Assembly: GCF_029784155.1 (NCBI RefSeq)
Contig: NC_073691.1
Location: 20,736,006 to 20,800,005, forward strand
Source of the DNA: Uranotaenia lowii
Taxonomy: Eukaryota > Arthropoda > Insecta > Diptera > Culicidae
Reading direction: 5' to 3'
DNA: 64,000 nucleotides
In this document: positions 34,705 to 47,149 of the stretch, piece after piece
Position numbering within the stretch: the stretch's first letter is position 1
Layout: every line of letters begins with the position of its first letter
Program-made: the position numbers and the translations under genes
The notes under the pieces: generated by a model
The model's input: only the letters and a program-made list of their open reading frames with translations
Database searches by the model: none
Told to the model about the DNA's origin: nothing

Positions 34705-35445
34705 TTATTGCGATGATAAAAAGAAGATAGGAAAGTTAGTAAAAGTTCTACGCTTCTAAAGCGCCTTTTAGCAAATTGATCACCACAATGGAAATTTGAA
34801 TGCATTTTTTGGAAAACATTCCCAAGGATTGGAAAATTTCGAAAATTCAAGTGTTTACCAACTAGAAAAAGTTCTTAATTTTTATAAAGTTCAAGGTTTT
34901 TCATTCATTTTTTACCGGATTTTCACCCCGATCAACCGATTAATCAATCAATCAAGGAACGCACATGTCCTGTACATAAGATGGAAAATAACGATCTAAC
35001 ATACAAAGGAAACTTCTTTGGGTTTTGGAAATTCGAAATTTTGAAATGTGCCAATTTGACACACCCTAATTCAGAGTTCAAGGAAGCTAAAATCGACGTA
35101 TCTTATTCCTGATTTTTGATATATTGTTATCTTTGAAGGGAAAATCTCCAAAAAGCTTGACAAAATGTCTTGATAGGCGTTGGCTTTATTGTATAGGTAA
35201 ATAATTGCCACAAAATATATGGAAGTCTTACAAATTTAATTTGTTTGGAATTTTACAAAATTGTTCAATTTCATCTGTAGAATAGAACCTTGTTAATGTT
35301 GAATCAACCTGAAAGAATATCTGTTGAAATTAAATAAATAATTTATTTCAAATTTTCAAATTTCCACTAGTTTTGATGATTTCAAGATCCTTATCGTAGG
35401 TTGTGTATATATTAGCCGTTACAGTCGATTTAAAATTAAACAGCT
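34705..35445. other. A+T-rich DNA, nothing recognised
   Basis: No gene or repeat structure found apart from an ATCAATCAATCAA run near 34940. Confidence 0.45.
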
Positions 35446-36130
35446 TGATCTACCCTAACCGGCATTAGTTTGAAACGCCAAAGAACTCCAACGGCTCTCC
35501 ATTTAGTCAGCCAGCCATCCGGATGGTTCACACATAGCATAGCAGCAACGACGAACTTCAACAAACTTCAGCTGCTAGGGGTTGATGCCTTCTGCTGTTG
35601 ATGGTTCAAGCGAGAAACAACCCTCTCGCTCTTTTCCACTTTTCTTGTACAAATATAGGTAGACAGCTGCCACCGAACTACCCTCGATTCTCGATTCTTT
35701 AACTTAAAAATACAACAACAATCCGCCCGACAACCGACAGGTAATTCTTCGTTTCCTATTCCACATTGTGATTGTGCCAGCCAGAACGCTCAAGCAGAAG
35801 AAACGTTCAAGTTGAAGCGCAAAAAAAAAGAAATCGAAAATGGGAAAAAATTAAATATAACAACACATTCTCGAGCGAGCTTGGGATAATAAAGGTCTTA
35901 ACGCGAGTTCGCAAACGATTAAACGATCATCATCATGCGCACGGTGATCTCTTCTCTATGCGCCTCTACGCAAGCGCGCGAGAAGTTTCGAAAAAGTTCT
36001 TTGTGACTTGTGCGCCGGGGAACTTCCTTCAGTTCCAGTTCCAGAACTGGGTATCAGGTTTTCTTAGTCGGACTATCTGTCTGTCTGTAGGATTGTTTGT
36101 TTGTTTGTCTGTTGGACTGCAGGTTTTAGT
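35446..36130. other. GC-richer host island; possible non-coding exon ending at a GT donor
   Basis: CpG-containing sequence with AACAACAAT and CAGCTGC words. A donor-like ACAG|GTAATT occurs at about 35740 on the plus strand after a CAACAACAATCC stretch. The 123-codon plus frame (35772-36143) is basic and low in pattern, ends in a TCTG/TTTG microsatellite, and shows no domain. It is a plausible 5' exon or regulatory island, not a called gene. Confidence 0.25.
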
Positions 36131-37338
36131 TAACTATGGCTAAAACTTTTGCGTTTATGGGGAACGACTTCATGTGAAAAGAGAATGGTAACGCAACAGG
36201 TTAACTGAAAAAGATGTAGTAAAATTTGTGAACCTTCTGCTGCTGACTGAAGGATGAGATATTGGACGATGGGCTGATTTAGAACTTGACTTTTTACGGT
36301 TGAAAGTCATCTATTAACAGTCACAAATGTCAGTTGCGAACTAGATCTTTGAATCTGTAGACAAAAATTGAAACTGATTTTGGATCAATTGGTTGTCTCT
36401 TTTTCAAATAAGATGAAAGGCTTTTTCTAGCCTAGCTGTTAAAGTTTCTGATTCAAAGTTTGACGAGCAGTTTATTTCTTCTATGTAAAATTTTCTTAGA
36501 CTTTTCAGCTTTCATTCTTGTTTCATTTGATAAGGTTGATTAATTTTTTAAAGATTTTTTTTAATTTGTATGGTTTACTATTTTTTTCAATTTCTAAAGA
36601 TGTTTGTGAATTTCCAAAGTTTTGAATTTTCGAACGTTTTACTTGTTTTTATTTTAAATTATGATTCCGATAGTAGTAGCTTTACCCCTGTGTGTAACAA
36701 ACTCCACGAGGAGTTCTGCCGAACTAATTTCTCATGCTCATACTAGATTTATTGAAACTTTCTTAGGAATAACCAGAGTTTTACTCAATTCTACTCTAAA
36801 TCTGTATGGTGGCCCCCTTTCCAAGAACAATTCCCGGCTCCAAAAACTTCTCCATGCCAGTTTTCATGCCAATCTGTTCATTAGTTTCCGAGTATAAGCG
36901 TTACATATTTACAGAGTTAACAAGCCTTTTGTATAATCAGATAGTATAAAATGTTTGTGGCTTTGATGTTAAATTTTGGCTCAACAATATTTTTGATGCA
37001 ACAAGTGAATATTTTATGCTTAGTCAAAATTTCAGCTAAACTGGGGAGAATGGGGATACTTGATCCCCTTTTCATCATGTGTTTTTGGGAAAATTTAGCA
37101 ACTCGTCGTCTTTTACGTTTTCTGACAGCTTTTAGTTTCAAGTTTATATGTCCCAAAAGTTAGCACGACACATGAACTCGTAGATGAACTAGAAGCATTT
37201 TAGTGAGACTAAAAAAAATAGATATTTTTTAATTTACAAGAGACTTGATCCTTAACTGAAGGTGCCCAGACTCTAGGGCAAAAATCTAGTGAAATCCGTA
37301 GATAAAAGATAGTTCTCATTTCACAGTTTGTAAGCATC
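36131..37338. other. A+T-rich DNA, no gene recognised
   Basis: A 78-codon plus frame (36661-36897) sits in a slightly GC-richer stretch but shows no motif. The rest is stop-rich. Confidence 0.4.
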
Positions 37339-37346
37339 AAACAAAG

Positions 37347-37592
37347 CCGCAGCCAGTGGCGTAGAGGATAGCCTTCAAGTCTTCTAAGCCAACGGATACA
37401 AGATCGAATCCCGGTCACGGCATACATGGTACACATTCTTTGGGTTGGTGGTTTTAGCGTTTGTAAGATGCTAGCCATCATATCCACGGAAGGTGTACGC
37501 TTAGAGTTAAGTAAAAGGAATCTCTTCGAAGAAACATCAAGTTTCATTAAGATCCTGTATGTGTTTGTGTTCGTTTATTTAAAAAAAAAAAA
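37347..37592 (+). mobile_element. tRNA-derived SINE with poly(A) tail and target duplication
   Basis: A box-like AGTGGCGTAGAGGATAGC (about 37354-37371) and B box-like AAGATCGAATCC (about 37400-37411) head the element. A run of 12 A at 37581-37592 ends it. AAACAAAG occurs just before the start (37339-37346) and again at the tail (37590-37597), a convincing short target duplication. The element would be moved by a LINE supplied in trans. It is the same family as 32891-33180 but better preserved. Confidence 0.85.
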
Positions 37593-37781
37593 CAAAGAGA
37601 ATTCTAAAACGGCGAAATTTTCTAGTTTTTAAGAGAAATACACTATTTTTAGTTATTTTTAACAGATAACTACTGGACACACATTAGTTTTTGAACAGAT
37701 ATTAGTAATTTTATCATAACCAATGATCACGATCCATTCAGAAGAAAAATATATCTTTTTGAACTCTAGCGATCAATTATA
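37593..37781. other. Spacer, nothing recognised
   Basis: A+T-rich sequence between the SINE and the hAT-like MITE. Confidence 0.4.
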
Positions 37782-37789
37782 CCCTTAAC

Positions 37790-38090
37790 CAGAGATGCCA
37801 ATGTGCTTGATTTTTCAGGGTTTGCGGGATTTTTTTAGGCTCAGCATGACAACCTGATAAGCTATGATATTTCCCTTAATTTTGAAAATAAACCTGATTT
37901 TGCCTGATTTTTGTGAATATATTGAATATAAGTAGTAAGGAACTGCATTAGATATCATTGCTAAAGTGAAAACGTTGAGTGATGACCAAAAAAAATGGTC
38001 GACACTTCGAGTGAAATTTTCGTTACTTTGGCGCAGTCTGATTTTTTCTTTCACCAGTCCCTGTTTTAAAAATAATGGTTGGCGACTCTG
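37790..38090. mobile_element. hAT-like MITE, CAGAG ends (301 bp)
   Basis: The ends are CAGAGATGCCAA and TTGGCGACTCTG (two mismatches over 12). The CAGAG start is typical of hAT elements. The flanking octamers CCCTTAAC (37782-37789) and TCCATAAC (38091-38098) agree at 6 of 8 positions, as a decayed 8-bp duplication would. There is no transposase. Confidence 0.65.
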
Positions 38091-39838
38091 TCCATAACAT
38101 ACATTTTGGAGAAAACTTCTTCTTTAAAAAAAAATATTGAGAGTTAATTATTGCATTGAAAATATGGCGTTATAAAGTTCATATTATACTTAAACGATTG
38201 ACATATTGGAATAAATATTTTAATTATAATTTATTCGTTTTATTATAATTTATTCATCAACATTTTAAAGCAAGGCCGTAGGAAGACAGCCTCAAGGGAG
38301 TGGAGGGGGTTGTTGACCTAATTTTTCTAGGATATGTTTGCTCAAACAACGCACGAATAAAAAAAAATCAGATAAATGATTCTTATTATGTTTTATTTAA
38401 CCATTTTCCAGTTCTTTTACAATAAAACATTTATGTAATACACAGATAATTTTGAAAATACATCCGAAACCTGTTAAATGGTTAACTAGATTTGTATAAG
38501 GAATCCCTAAGTAACAAATTAAAGAACTTACTTACATTTCACTTTGAATTTACTCTAATGTCTGGTCAATTAATCTTATTTGATTTGACAAAGAATTAGT
38601 TTTTATAAGAAAGCCTTCGATTTATTTAAAAAAAACTCTGCCAAACTCTCGAGCCAATTCAAAGGCTAATATCATTGATGAAAACAAACTTTATTTTCAA
38701 AAATAAATTTAACCGATTGAAGTTTTGCGCTTCAAACCTCAATCCAAATTTTAGTTCGATTTTTTTTTCGATATTTTTGCACAATCACTTCGGAACTTTT
38801 TCATTGTCGACTTGAAGACTCATGGGCTGTTGATTTTTCTGATTTTTTTTTGGCACAAATAGATAAAAAGTACAAAGAGACTCACTAGAATTCTCACGTT
38901 TTTCGATCAAACGAATAGTTTTTTAAAACACGTTTGGAACTATCCGGATTCTAGATGATCATAGTCTTTATATTGTGTTTTTTTTTTCATATTCGGAAAA
39001 AATAATTATTTTGATGCATATGAGTTCAAATAATAATGCTATTTATTTAGTTTTCTCTCGATTCATCTGTTTTTAAATAACTTGATTTTGATATAGTCCA
39101 TTTAATCTTTTTTTGTTAAAGGTCATCAAAAACTAATTAAAAAAAAAACAGAAAATGATAAAAAAAATTATGGAACAATTTTGCCATACTTATATTTTCT
39201 GGATTACTCCCTTTGCTTATTTCTGGGGACAGTAATATAGCTATTTTCGAAACTCTTTTTTTATTTTATTTTTTGCATGTGTTTTCATATTTTATTTTTA
39301 CTCTTTTGTTAAAAATATTTATTCTAATAATTCAATTTCTTGAGTTTTTTTTAAATAATTTCTATTCTAGTTTATGTCTTATTTTTTGGTTTTCTTGTAT
39401 TTCAATTCTCTTTAAATTTAATTTTTGTAGTCCACATTTGTTGTTTGTGTGTTTCTAAAGTTTTTGTTTTTTTTAAATAAATATTTTTTTTATTCTTTTT
39501 TTTTCTAATCGTCAGAATTGTGAAATGTATTAGATATGCTGTTATTTTACGGTTATTGTCTGAATTTTCTCAATTTCGTTAAAGTTCTATTTCAACATTT
39601 TGTTATTTGTTTTTCTGATACTTATTTCATATCTTGATTTATTCAATCTTGTTTGGTCATGTTTGTTGATGTTTTTTTAATTAATTTTTGTGTTCGAACT
39701 CATGAAATCAGAATTAGCTAGGATGATTTGAATTCTGTTTTGTCTCGTAAACAACCGCATTGAGTGTAATTCAAATCATTTATCAATGATGGTAGTTTTT
39801 TTTTCTTTCAAAACAAATCCCATACTTGGGACGAAATG
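38091..39838. other. A+T-rich DNA, in part T-rich low complexity
   Basis: Stop-rich sequence. About 39180-39700 is strongly T-rich with TTTTTGTTTTT words like those at 50860-54560. No gene. Confidence 0.5.
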
Positions 39839-40790
39839 TTTTCGTGTCTTGCATCTTCACACTTCCTCCTGTTTCTAATCCTCGCCTAGTTCGTACTTAC
39901 TTCACTCCATCCATGACTGTATTTACGATAATCTAAGCGTGCCATGCCGGGTTGGTGTTGATGAACTTTTGTTAGCCAGCCCTCTTTCGGCTTTCGGAAA
40001 CAAGTGATTTGGAAGTTCTTACTATCCACTTCACTTCGGTCGTGCCGTCTTTTCCAGTCTTCTTCTTCTAGTTTTCCGCTTATCATGACGATGGGGGGGC
40101 GTTTGCTACCAAACCCATGCCAATTCTAGCCTACTTGGATTGCCTGCCGGTGTGCTATTTTTTTGCCATGTGCTTGCTTCTCGCACCCGCACTATTAGGC
40201 CTTTTTAAATAACATCAGTGTGGGAGAGGTGGAAGACCGAGAAACAAAAGGCCAAAAAAGATTAGACTACCATAACCTCACAAAGTAGGAAATTTGACAC
40301 TACCCTCATGGGAAACCTCCCCAAAACGGAGAACAAATTCCTAAAAAAGAGCCCAAACTTGGCCAACCAGTAGGCCCCTAACTGGAAAGGATTCAGTAAA
40401 GGTGGTCCTCTATTCGATTTTCGCTACGAGGAGGGCATCCTGTGCGGCATGTCGGTCTACTTTTGGACACCGGTCGGTGACAGGTCCCTTCTTCTGCCCG
40501 TCTGACTGTTCCCCAAAGTTGGCCGTCCTCTATTGTTGCTCTTGTTGTTTGACACTCGATAATGTTGTCAAAGCTGATGTTTTTTCATTGTTGTTTTTCT
40601 AGAGCATTTTGGTTGGTCGCGACGCGACCTATTGTTCTCGAAAATACATGGTGGACGTTTTTGTTTGTGTTCCATCATTTCGTACTTCTGCTGGTTGTGG
40701 ATTTTAAGAGCAATGTCTAGAATTAGATCGGATTACAGCCTCCGGGTTTGTGTCCGAAGACTGATTTTTTCTGTACCATTAGAGATGTAA
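39839..40790. other. GC-richer host island, no gene called
   Basis: CpG-containing unique sequence with a G run near 40092. Frames of 66 codons on each strand (39886-40086 minus, 40402-40602 plus) have no domain that I recognise. It may hold exon or regulatory DNA. Confidence 0.3.
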
Positions 40791-40954
40791 ATATCACAAA
40801 TTGGTGGAGATTAGAACACGTGCGTTAAGCACAAAAAAAAAACAATTAAAAATACCAAAAAGGTGGGAAAAAATATAACATTTTTCTTTTGTCACCCCTT
40901 TCTCCCTTCGCTTCGATTGTTTTTGAAAATACCTAAGGGGGAATAAAATGAGGT

Positions 40955-41245
40955 TAAGCTAATTATTTTTAAAAAAATGATAAATTCTTCGAAAATTCAA
41001 ACAGTTAAAAGAGCGAAAAAGAGCTAAAAATTGTATCACCTTTTTTTGTTTCCGATTTTTTTTTTCAAAATTTCGACCTTAACTAACTCTATTTATCAAT
41101 GTTGTGTAATGCAGATTGTATACAAGTTTATTGCAGGCAAGTTTTTTGTTCAATTTTTCTCTTTATTTTTGAGAGTGTGGATTATTTTTTACTACTCCCG
41201 CCCTCAACTCCTTGTGATGTTTGAACTCCAAATCACAAAAGGATT
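40955..41245 (+). repeat. Old dispersed repeat, copy 2
   Basis: Shares TTCGAAAATTCAAACAGTT and GTAATGCAGATTGTATACAAG with copy 1 (2395-2660). Its right half is the inverse of 45640-45840 (ACTCCxxGTGATGTTTGAACTCC, ATCACAAAAGGATT). Class unknown. Confidence 0.45.
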
Positions 41246-42386
41246 TTAAATTTTTCCCGGTATTATTGGAAATAAGTTGGTATTTAAAAGGTGAATACAG
41301 TGTTTGAATGTTAGTTGTCCTCGGAAATCTTTATACAGATTCATAAACACAATTCTGATAATGAATAAATTAACCAGGCTGGAAAAATATCAAATTATTT
41401 TTCTGTCATCGCACCACCCTCCCTCCCCTCGATTTTTTTGGGAAACTGGGTGAGAGAAAAAAATCAAATTTATGCCAAAAGACTTAGAAGCGTCTTGAAC
41501 GTCAAATTTCTGACTAGAATCGACTTTTTATTTTATCTCTCTGTCATATACATCATTTTTGATTTTTTTTTCATTTTTGGAATTCTTATCATTTTTGTTT
41601 TTTTTGGCTTTCTGTCATTCTTGTTATAATTGTTGTAATTTTTTATTAATTTTTTTTTATTTTTATGTTTTGCTTTTTTAGAACCTCTTTTGTTGGAAAT
41701 AAATGAACCACTCTAGTGCAGAATTTAGTCTTAGATGCTTTAGAAAGATTTAAATGGGTTACATTAGGCTTGGACAATTTTCAAACATTCCATAGAAAAC
41801 TATCAATTATCAGTCCCAGAAAGTCAATTTTTGCTTTTTTTTTCAAATTACATTAGATCCCGTCTTTTTAGACATTGCTAAGTCATTTGGCATCCAAATT
41901 AAAAATTAAGATTTTACTGATTTCCTTTGATGATTCTCTAGGGAAAAAAATTGCAAAGTTTAGCTCTTGCTTGCTCTGCTCCAATGTTGTTGCATGCAAG
42001 AATTTTAGAAAACAAAAATTGTGCAAAATCTAAATAAATCTAAATAAATCTTTATTATTCATCTTTTCAAACTTTATCTGGTAAAAGTGGCTCAAAATTA
42101 ATGTAAATTATTCAGGGTTTAGTAAAAAAATCAAATTTTAATGGAATCTCAACTTAAATTTGAAATTTCAATCTACATTGCAAAATGTATAATGTCAAAC
42201 AGATTGAACTAGCAATCTTGTGCTATTTTGTTCAAGGGTATTTTAGATTTAAATCAAATTTCGTTGACAACCTGCTGAATTAGCAAATCATAAGGTATTA
42301 ATTTTCTTTTGAAAATCCTCCAAGATTCGTATTTTAATTTATTATTATTTTTATTGGACGACGTATAGGTTCGATTACATTTACCC
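41246..42386. other. A+T-rich DNA, partly T-rich low complexity
   Basis: About 41540-41690 carries TTTTTGTCATT-like words that resemble the inverted 9-mer satellite. The rest is featureless. Confidence 0.45.
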
Positions 42387-42560
42387 AGAATGATTTTTCT
42401 TCAGAATGACAAATACCCTTAATCAAATCCCAGAATTAACCATTCCCTAGGATTTTTTTCCCAGAATGTATCATTTACCAGAAAATTCTCCCCAGAATGG
42501 AACATTTCCTAGAATTTTTCTCCCAAAAATGGACCATTTCCCAGATTGGGAAAATGCCAC
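42387..42560. repeat. Short minisatellite of CCCAGAATGxAxCATTTCC
   Basis: Four to five degenerate units of about 35-40 bases, each with CCCAGAATG and CATTTCC(C/T)AGAA (starts near 42387, 42428, 42470, 42493 and 42530). Confidence 0.65.
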
Positions 42561-42904
42561 AAAACCTTGATTTTTTCCTGTAATAATTTTATTTCCCTCT
42601 AGTTAAATCTAACTTACTTCTTAATTTTTACTTAGTATTAAAGTTTCCAACTCATCCACTATTGTATGTCGTCAAAGATTTTACTAATTCGATTGTATGC
42701 TAAACAGTTTAAATAATATGTATTTTAAAAACAATTTTTTTTAAACAAATTTTTTTTTTTTAAATTCCAGTTTGGATAAAAATATTTAATTTTCGGTTTC
42801 GGAAACGGTTTATTGTGGTAAAAAAATTCTGGAGAACAGATCGTCTGGGAAAGGAATTTTGGGAAAAAGTTCTTTCTGGCGATTGAAATTCTGATGGTTT
42901 TTCT

Positions 42905-43018
42905 TTCTGGGCAATTGGCCCGGATATTACCCGTATTTTGGTTTGATAGCAGGTTTTAGAAAAAAAAACTCGAATTTTCCAGGCTCGGAATAGTGCGTGA
43001 AAAATTCTGGCAACCTCA
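42905..43018. mobile_element. TAAGGTTGCC-family hAT-like MITE, right-end fragment
   Basis: Contains GGCCCGGATATTACCCG and ends AAAAATTCTGGCAACCT, the same right end as the copy at 43101-43566. No matching left end is visible. Confidence 0.55.
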
Positions 43019-43100
43019 TTCTAGGAGATATTCGTTGTTGGATATAGGTTAAAAATTTTAATCACGTCTATTATAAAATAAAAAAAAATTGATATTATAT

Positions 43101-43566
43101 TAAGGTTGCCAGATTGCTCAGTTTTATCCTGGTTGCCCGGATATTTTATACTAAATTTGGGAATAGTTCAGCCCGGCCCAGTTGCCCAGATTTCATTTAA
43201 AAATGCCCGGATTTAGTCAGGATTTAATTCACTTTTGTTGGCAAATCAAATAAAAAAAAAACAACGATCGTCTCTAAAACGAAATTAATTGAGGAAGTTT
43301 TATAAAAATAATCATGAGTGGTTTTTTGGAAGCTTAAAATACTATTCAAAATCTGGCGATGAGTTTCGACGAAAAAAAAAATATTTTCAACTTCTTTTAT
43401 TGATTTTTGTTGAGTAATTTCTGGGTTTTGAGAAAATTTGCCCGAATATTGCCCGGATTTATGGTCGTCACTTTTGTAATCAATTGCCCGAATTTTGCCA
43501 GATATTTATATAAAATTGTCCGGTTTGTCCTGCCCGGATACGTGCTGAAAAATTCTGGCAACCTTA
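43101..43566. mobile_element. TAAGGTTGCC-family hAT-like MITE, best copy (466 bp)
   Basis: The ends TAAGGTTGCCAGA and AATTCTGGCAACCTTA are inverted repeats. Identical TATTATAT octamers flank it (43093-43100, 43567-43574), an 8-bp duplication pointing to the hAT superfamily, though the flank is A+T-rich. The body is rich in GCCCGGAT words. It has no transposase, and the 94-codon frame at 43407 is part of the repeat. Confidence 0.75.
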
Positions 43567-43574
43567 TATTATAT

Positions 43575-44600
43575 CATAATTTTTTTTTAAGTATGATACG
43601 TAATGCTATGCTAGGCTGTTGCTATTCTTCAACTCTGTCAGTTGTTTGCTGCTTCGGCCGTTCAGAGACTCTTGGTGGTCATCAAGATTAATTAAAAGAG
43701 TCTAATTGAGAGAACGCCACACACGGACAAATCCGCATTCAAAAAGTGAAAACCGTTTCCCTCAATGACGACTGTTTGACGATTATCTTTTGTCTCTCGA
43801 TTTTGTGTTTTTCGTCAACGAAAAACGAAAAACGAAATAAGTGTAAAAGCTTCTTTTTGAGACCTTCATTATGAGCTGATGGGGAGGATGGATGGAAGTG
43901 TTCTTAATTTTGCTTTTTTTTCTTCTTATGGAACTTCTTATGGAACTAAAATCCTCCAACCCCATTCAACCACGTGTTTCTGGGGGTAGAATGCTTGTGG
44001 ATCGAGGAAGTTTCTAGGGGGTTTGAGACCTTGAAATTAGGCACAACTTCTCAAGAGCGCTTTGAAGTTGCTGTGGGCAAAAGCCTTCCCCCGTAGACGA
44101 AATAGTGCTCTTCAACCACATTTCGACCCATCTTGTGTCTATCCTCATCGAGAGGTTGTTGCCATCATCATCAAACATATTGTCGGACAAGTGGCAAATT
44201 ATTTCCCTTTTATTCGCGGTGTCTATCTTTTTTTATGTGTTCCTGTTGCTGCTCTACAGACAGATTACATCTACTATTCGTGCGTTCGATTAGACAGACG
44301 AATCAAACGTTTTATTTTGTGTTCTTGTTTTTTTCTTCTCATTTGCAAGAACCAACTAGAACAACAACTACCTAGAGGTACGATTTCAATCTTTCAGTCC
44401 TCGGGATCTTTTCTATTTTGGCATTGAGTGAGGATTTTGACCCGGATTTTTGGAATCGTTAGGCTACGCATCGGTTCACACCGTAGAGAGTTCATCCTGG
44501 CCTGGGAGCTGATCTTTAGAAGGAAGTGCCGTCACTTCTAATTAAGGGTCTCAGTTGATGAGAGAACGTTTTAGGTTTTAATGGAGCAATTTAAGCATTG
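43575..44600. other. GC-richer host island, no gene called
   Basis: Unique sequence with CpG and CAG/CTG words. Three overlapping plus frames at 44062-44427 (62 to 121 codons) lie in different registers over the same bases and show no domain. AAAACGAAAAACG short repeats occur at about 43822-43838. Confidence 0.35.
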
Positions 44601-45342
44601 GAAATTATGTCCTTATTTCATGTAGGTAATGAATTCGAATCGAATCAGTTCAAAGTGAACAGCACGAATTATGGTGAAAAGTTGAAAAAAACCAAGTTTT
44701 TAAAGTAAAAATTCACCCGACTTTATTTCTACAAAATCCAGGAAATAATCAAAAATATAATTTAGCACACAAAATTGTTTCTCCGTTTTTTTTTTTCAAA
44801 TTTCAGTCACTTTACTCACTTTTTATTAGTTCAGACTTTTGAGATTCCCTCCGATAATCGATTTTAATTTTTTCCGATTTATAAACTATTTTTGACGTTC
44901 TTCTACAATATTTAATTTATCTGACTTATTTTATCCCATTTTATCAAAATTATGGATTTCTAACTTCAATTTCTGCTTTGAAATATTTTTTTTTTTCATA
45001 ATTTCGTTCGTTTGTTTGGTTACAGAAAGCTAGCAGTAAATTTGTTTTTGTCTGTCATAAATTTCTAGATTTTCTTCAAAATGGTTTTTACGATGTTTAC
45101 TGTTTTACGATAAGCTAGTTTATTCTTTCTCATGTTTTCCAAAATTAAATTTTATAAACTATTTTCAGATACATTAAGCATTACTTTTTTAACCTGTTGT
45201 ATATTCATTGAGTTTGAAGTTTTTGACATTTTCTTTTTTTAAAGGTGATGGGAAGTATAAGAGAATGAGATTAGAGCATGAGGTATCAAAGAACGAATGA
45301 ACTTGAATGTTTAGAAAAAGATAAAACGGCTTCAGAAAGAGT
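44601..45342. other. A+T-rich DNA, nothing recognised
   Basis: Stop-rich sequence without tandem or inverted structure. Confidence 0.45.
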
Positions 45343-45415
45343 ACTGTTAGTCTAAAAACACTTTATTTGATGTGAACACACCATGAACTAAACTTGTACC
45401 TACTTGACAATGAAA
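45343..45415 (+). repeat. Paralogue of the insertion site of the 47745-48490 element (empty site)
   Basis: ACTGTTAGTCTAAAAACAC then TTTATTTGATGTGAACACACC ... CTTGTACCTACTTGAC matches, across a single GAAC, the two flanks of the fold-back element (47710-47744 and 48491-48525). It shows what the locus looked like before insertion. The parent repeat family is unknown. Confidence 0.75.
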
Positions 45416-45639
45416 GAAAATTGTACGAAAAAATTTCGTGTAGAAAGTCTACATGACACGACATGACTTTGTTGTTAAGGTGCTAAATTAAAATCTTCGA
45501 AACTTTGAAACTTCGAATTCGAATACACCAGCTAGATTATCCAACGACAGTCTTCCAACTCTGTCGCAAATACAAATTTTGAACTATTTAAAATTGTTGT
45601 TCGTTGGAAACTACCAAAAATCAAATTCTGTTGTTTTGG

Positions 45640-45840
45640 CTATTTTTAGAGCAACCAATAAGGCCGGAACAAATTTCAAATCCTTGTTTTGTCACTCGGA
45701 GTTGGAACATTACGAGGGGGGAGAGAGGGTGATAATAAAATATAGTGCAAAAAATTAATAAATTGGAAAAATTGGACAAAAGCTTGTATGCAACAAAATT
45801 GCATACTATATCATAGCACAAAACCTATGAATCAAGTAAT
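45640..45840 (-). repeat. Old dispersed repeat, copy 3 (inverted)
   Basis: Read on the minus strand it matches the right half of 40955-41245: a GCATACAAGCTT, TTGTCCAATTTTT, ACTCCGAGTGACAAAA series. Confidence 0.4.
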
Positions 45841-46135
45841 TTTTATTGGAAAATTCAATAAAACCATGAATATTAAAGGTGATAAATCCACAAGGTGATC
45901 TACCACAATTTGTTTTTTGCTGTTGTAATCTTTCGGATATTTAATAATTTTTTCTAAATTGCCATGAAGTACTTCAAACTTTATTCGTTCCCTACTTCTG
46001 GTTTTTGTAAATTTCGAAGGGGGTGATGACAAAAGAAGAAATTGATATTTGTTCCGACCTGAAGGACTCAAAAATTGCCAGTTGCTCGAATTGAAACATC
46101 TATAGCAGTGTTTTTTTTTAATTTTTGGATGGATA

Positions 46136-46168
46136 AAATAAAATAAATAAATAAATAAATAAATAAAA
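46136..46168. repeat. (AAAT)n microsatellite
   Basis: About seven AAAT units followed by an A run. Confidence 0.9.
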
Positions 46169-46195
46169 AAAAGTTATGTATTGTTTATTGTATGG

Positions 46196-46571
46196 TAGGC
46201 ATTCCAGATTTGCCGGATTTAATTGGACACGTCCGGGTTTCCAAATAAAGTGGAAAACTGAAGCAAACTACTGTCTGGCTCAAAAAGATTCCTCAAATAG
46301 GGCTCAATTTTTGAGCAAGTGATTCTTTTTTTTCTTGAATTTGTTATAGAAACTGTCAGCCTTTGGTTGGTTCGTATTTTATCTAGTTTTTTTTTAGGAA
46401 TTTGAAAACAATTTGAACGCTGCTGACGTGATTCGATTCAAAACATGCAAATTGAAGGTGTTTTCCTTACTTTTTTCTTGATTTTCTTTTCTTAAAATGA
46501 CTGGAATCTGCCTCAATATATTCGATATAAAAAGCCCAGATTTGGCCAAATTTAAAAAATCCTGGTTCGCA
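46196..46571. mobile_element. TAAGGTTGCC-family hAT-like MITE, decayed copy
   Basis: Left end-like TAGGCATTCCAGATTTGCCGGATTT-type text at 46196 and right end-like AATCCTGGTTCGC at 46558-46570. It lies directly left of a better copy. The ends are poorly kept and no duplication is seen. Confidence 0.35.
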
Positions 46572-46592
46572 AAGGAAATGCTTACTCTAGGG

Positions 46593-46976
46593 TAAGCTTT
46601 CCAGATGGCCCGGTTTAACCCGGACTTGCCCGGATATTTGACACAAAAATTAGGAAAATTCCAGCCCGACTCAGTTACCCAGATTTCGTTGATAAATTCC
46701 CTTTATTTGCAAAATCTAACAAAAAACTAAAATTTAATTATCTATTATATTTTTTTTTTCGTTCAGCATAGACATTTTTTAGTAAATTTTTTGTAAAAAA
46801 TCATGAACGGTTTTTAAAAGCCAAAAAAGCGCTTGAAAACTGCTGTATGGAAGAAGGAAAAAAAATGTTTCAAGTGTTTTTTTTTTTGCTTGATTTTTAT
46901 TAAATCATTTCGTGGTTTTGATCGAATTTGCTTTAATGTTGCCCGGATTTTGAGTGGAAAAAATCTGGCAATCTTA
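46593..46976. mobile_element. TAAGGTTGCC-family hAT-like MITE (384 bp)
   Basis: Ends TAAGCTTTCCAGAT and ATCTGGCAATCTTA. The flanking octamers CTCTAGGG and CTCGAAGG agree at 6 of 8 positions. The body carries CCCGGACTTGCCCGGATAT as in other copies. Confidence 0.65.
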
Positions 46977-47149
46977 CTCGAAGGGTGCTCTCTTCTTTCG
47001 AATTGGAGTGAAACCTTTTGAGAAATTATTCCCCTTTGACGTTAATTTTTCGATTTTCTTTTATAAATTTCTGAAACTTTAAGCAGTATGATTAAAGTTA
47101 TCTTAAAATTTTTTTGTCGACTCTCACCGTTAGCCAAATACACCATGAT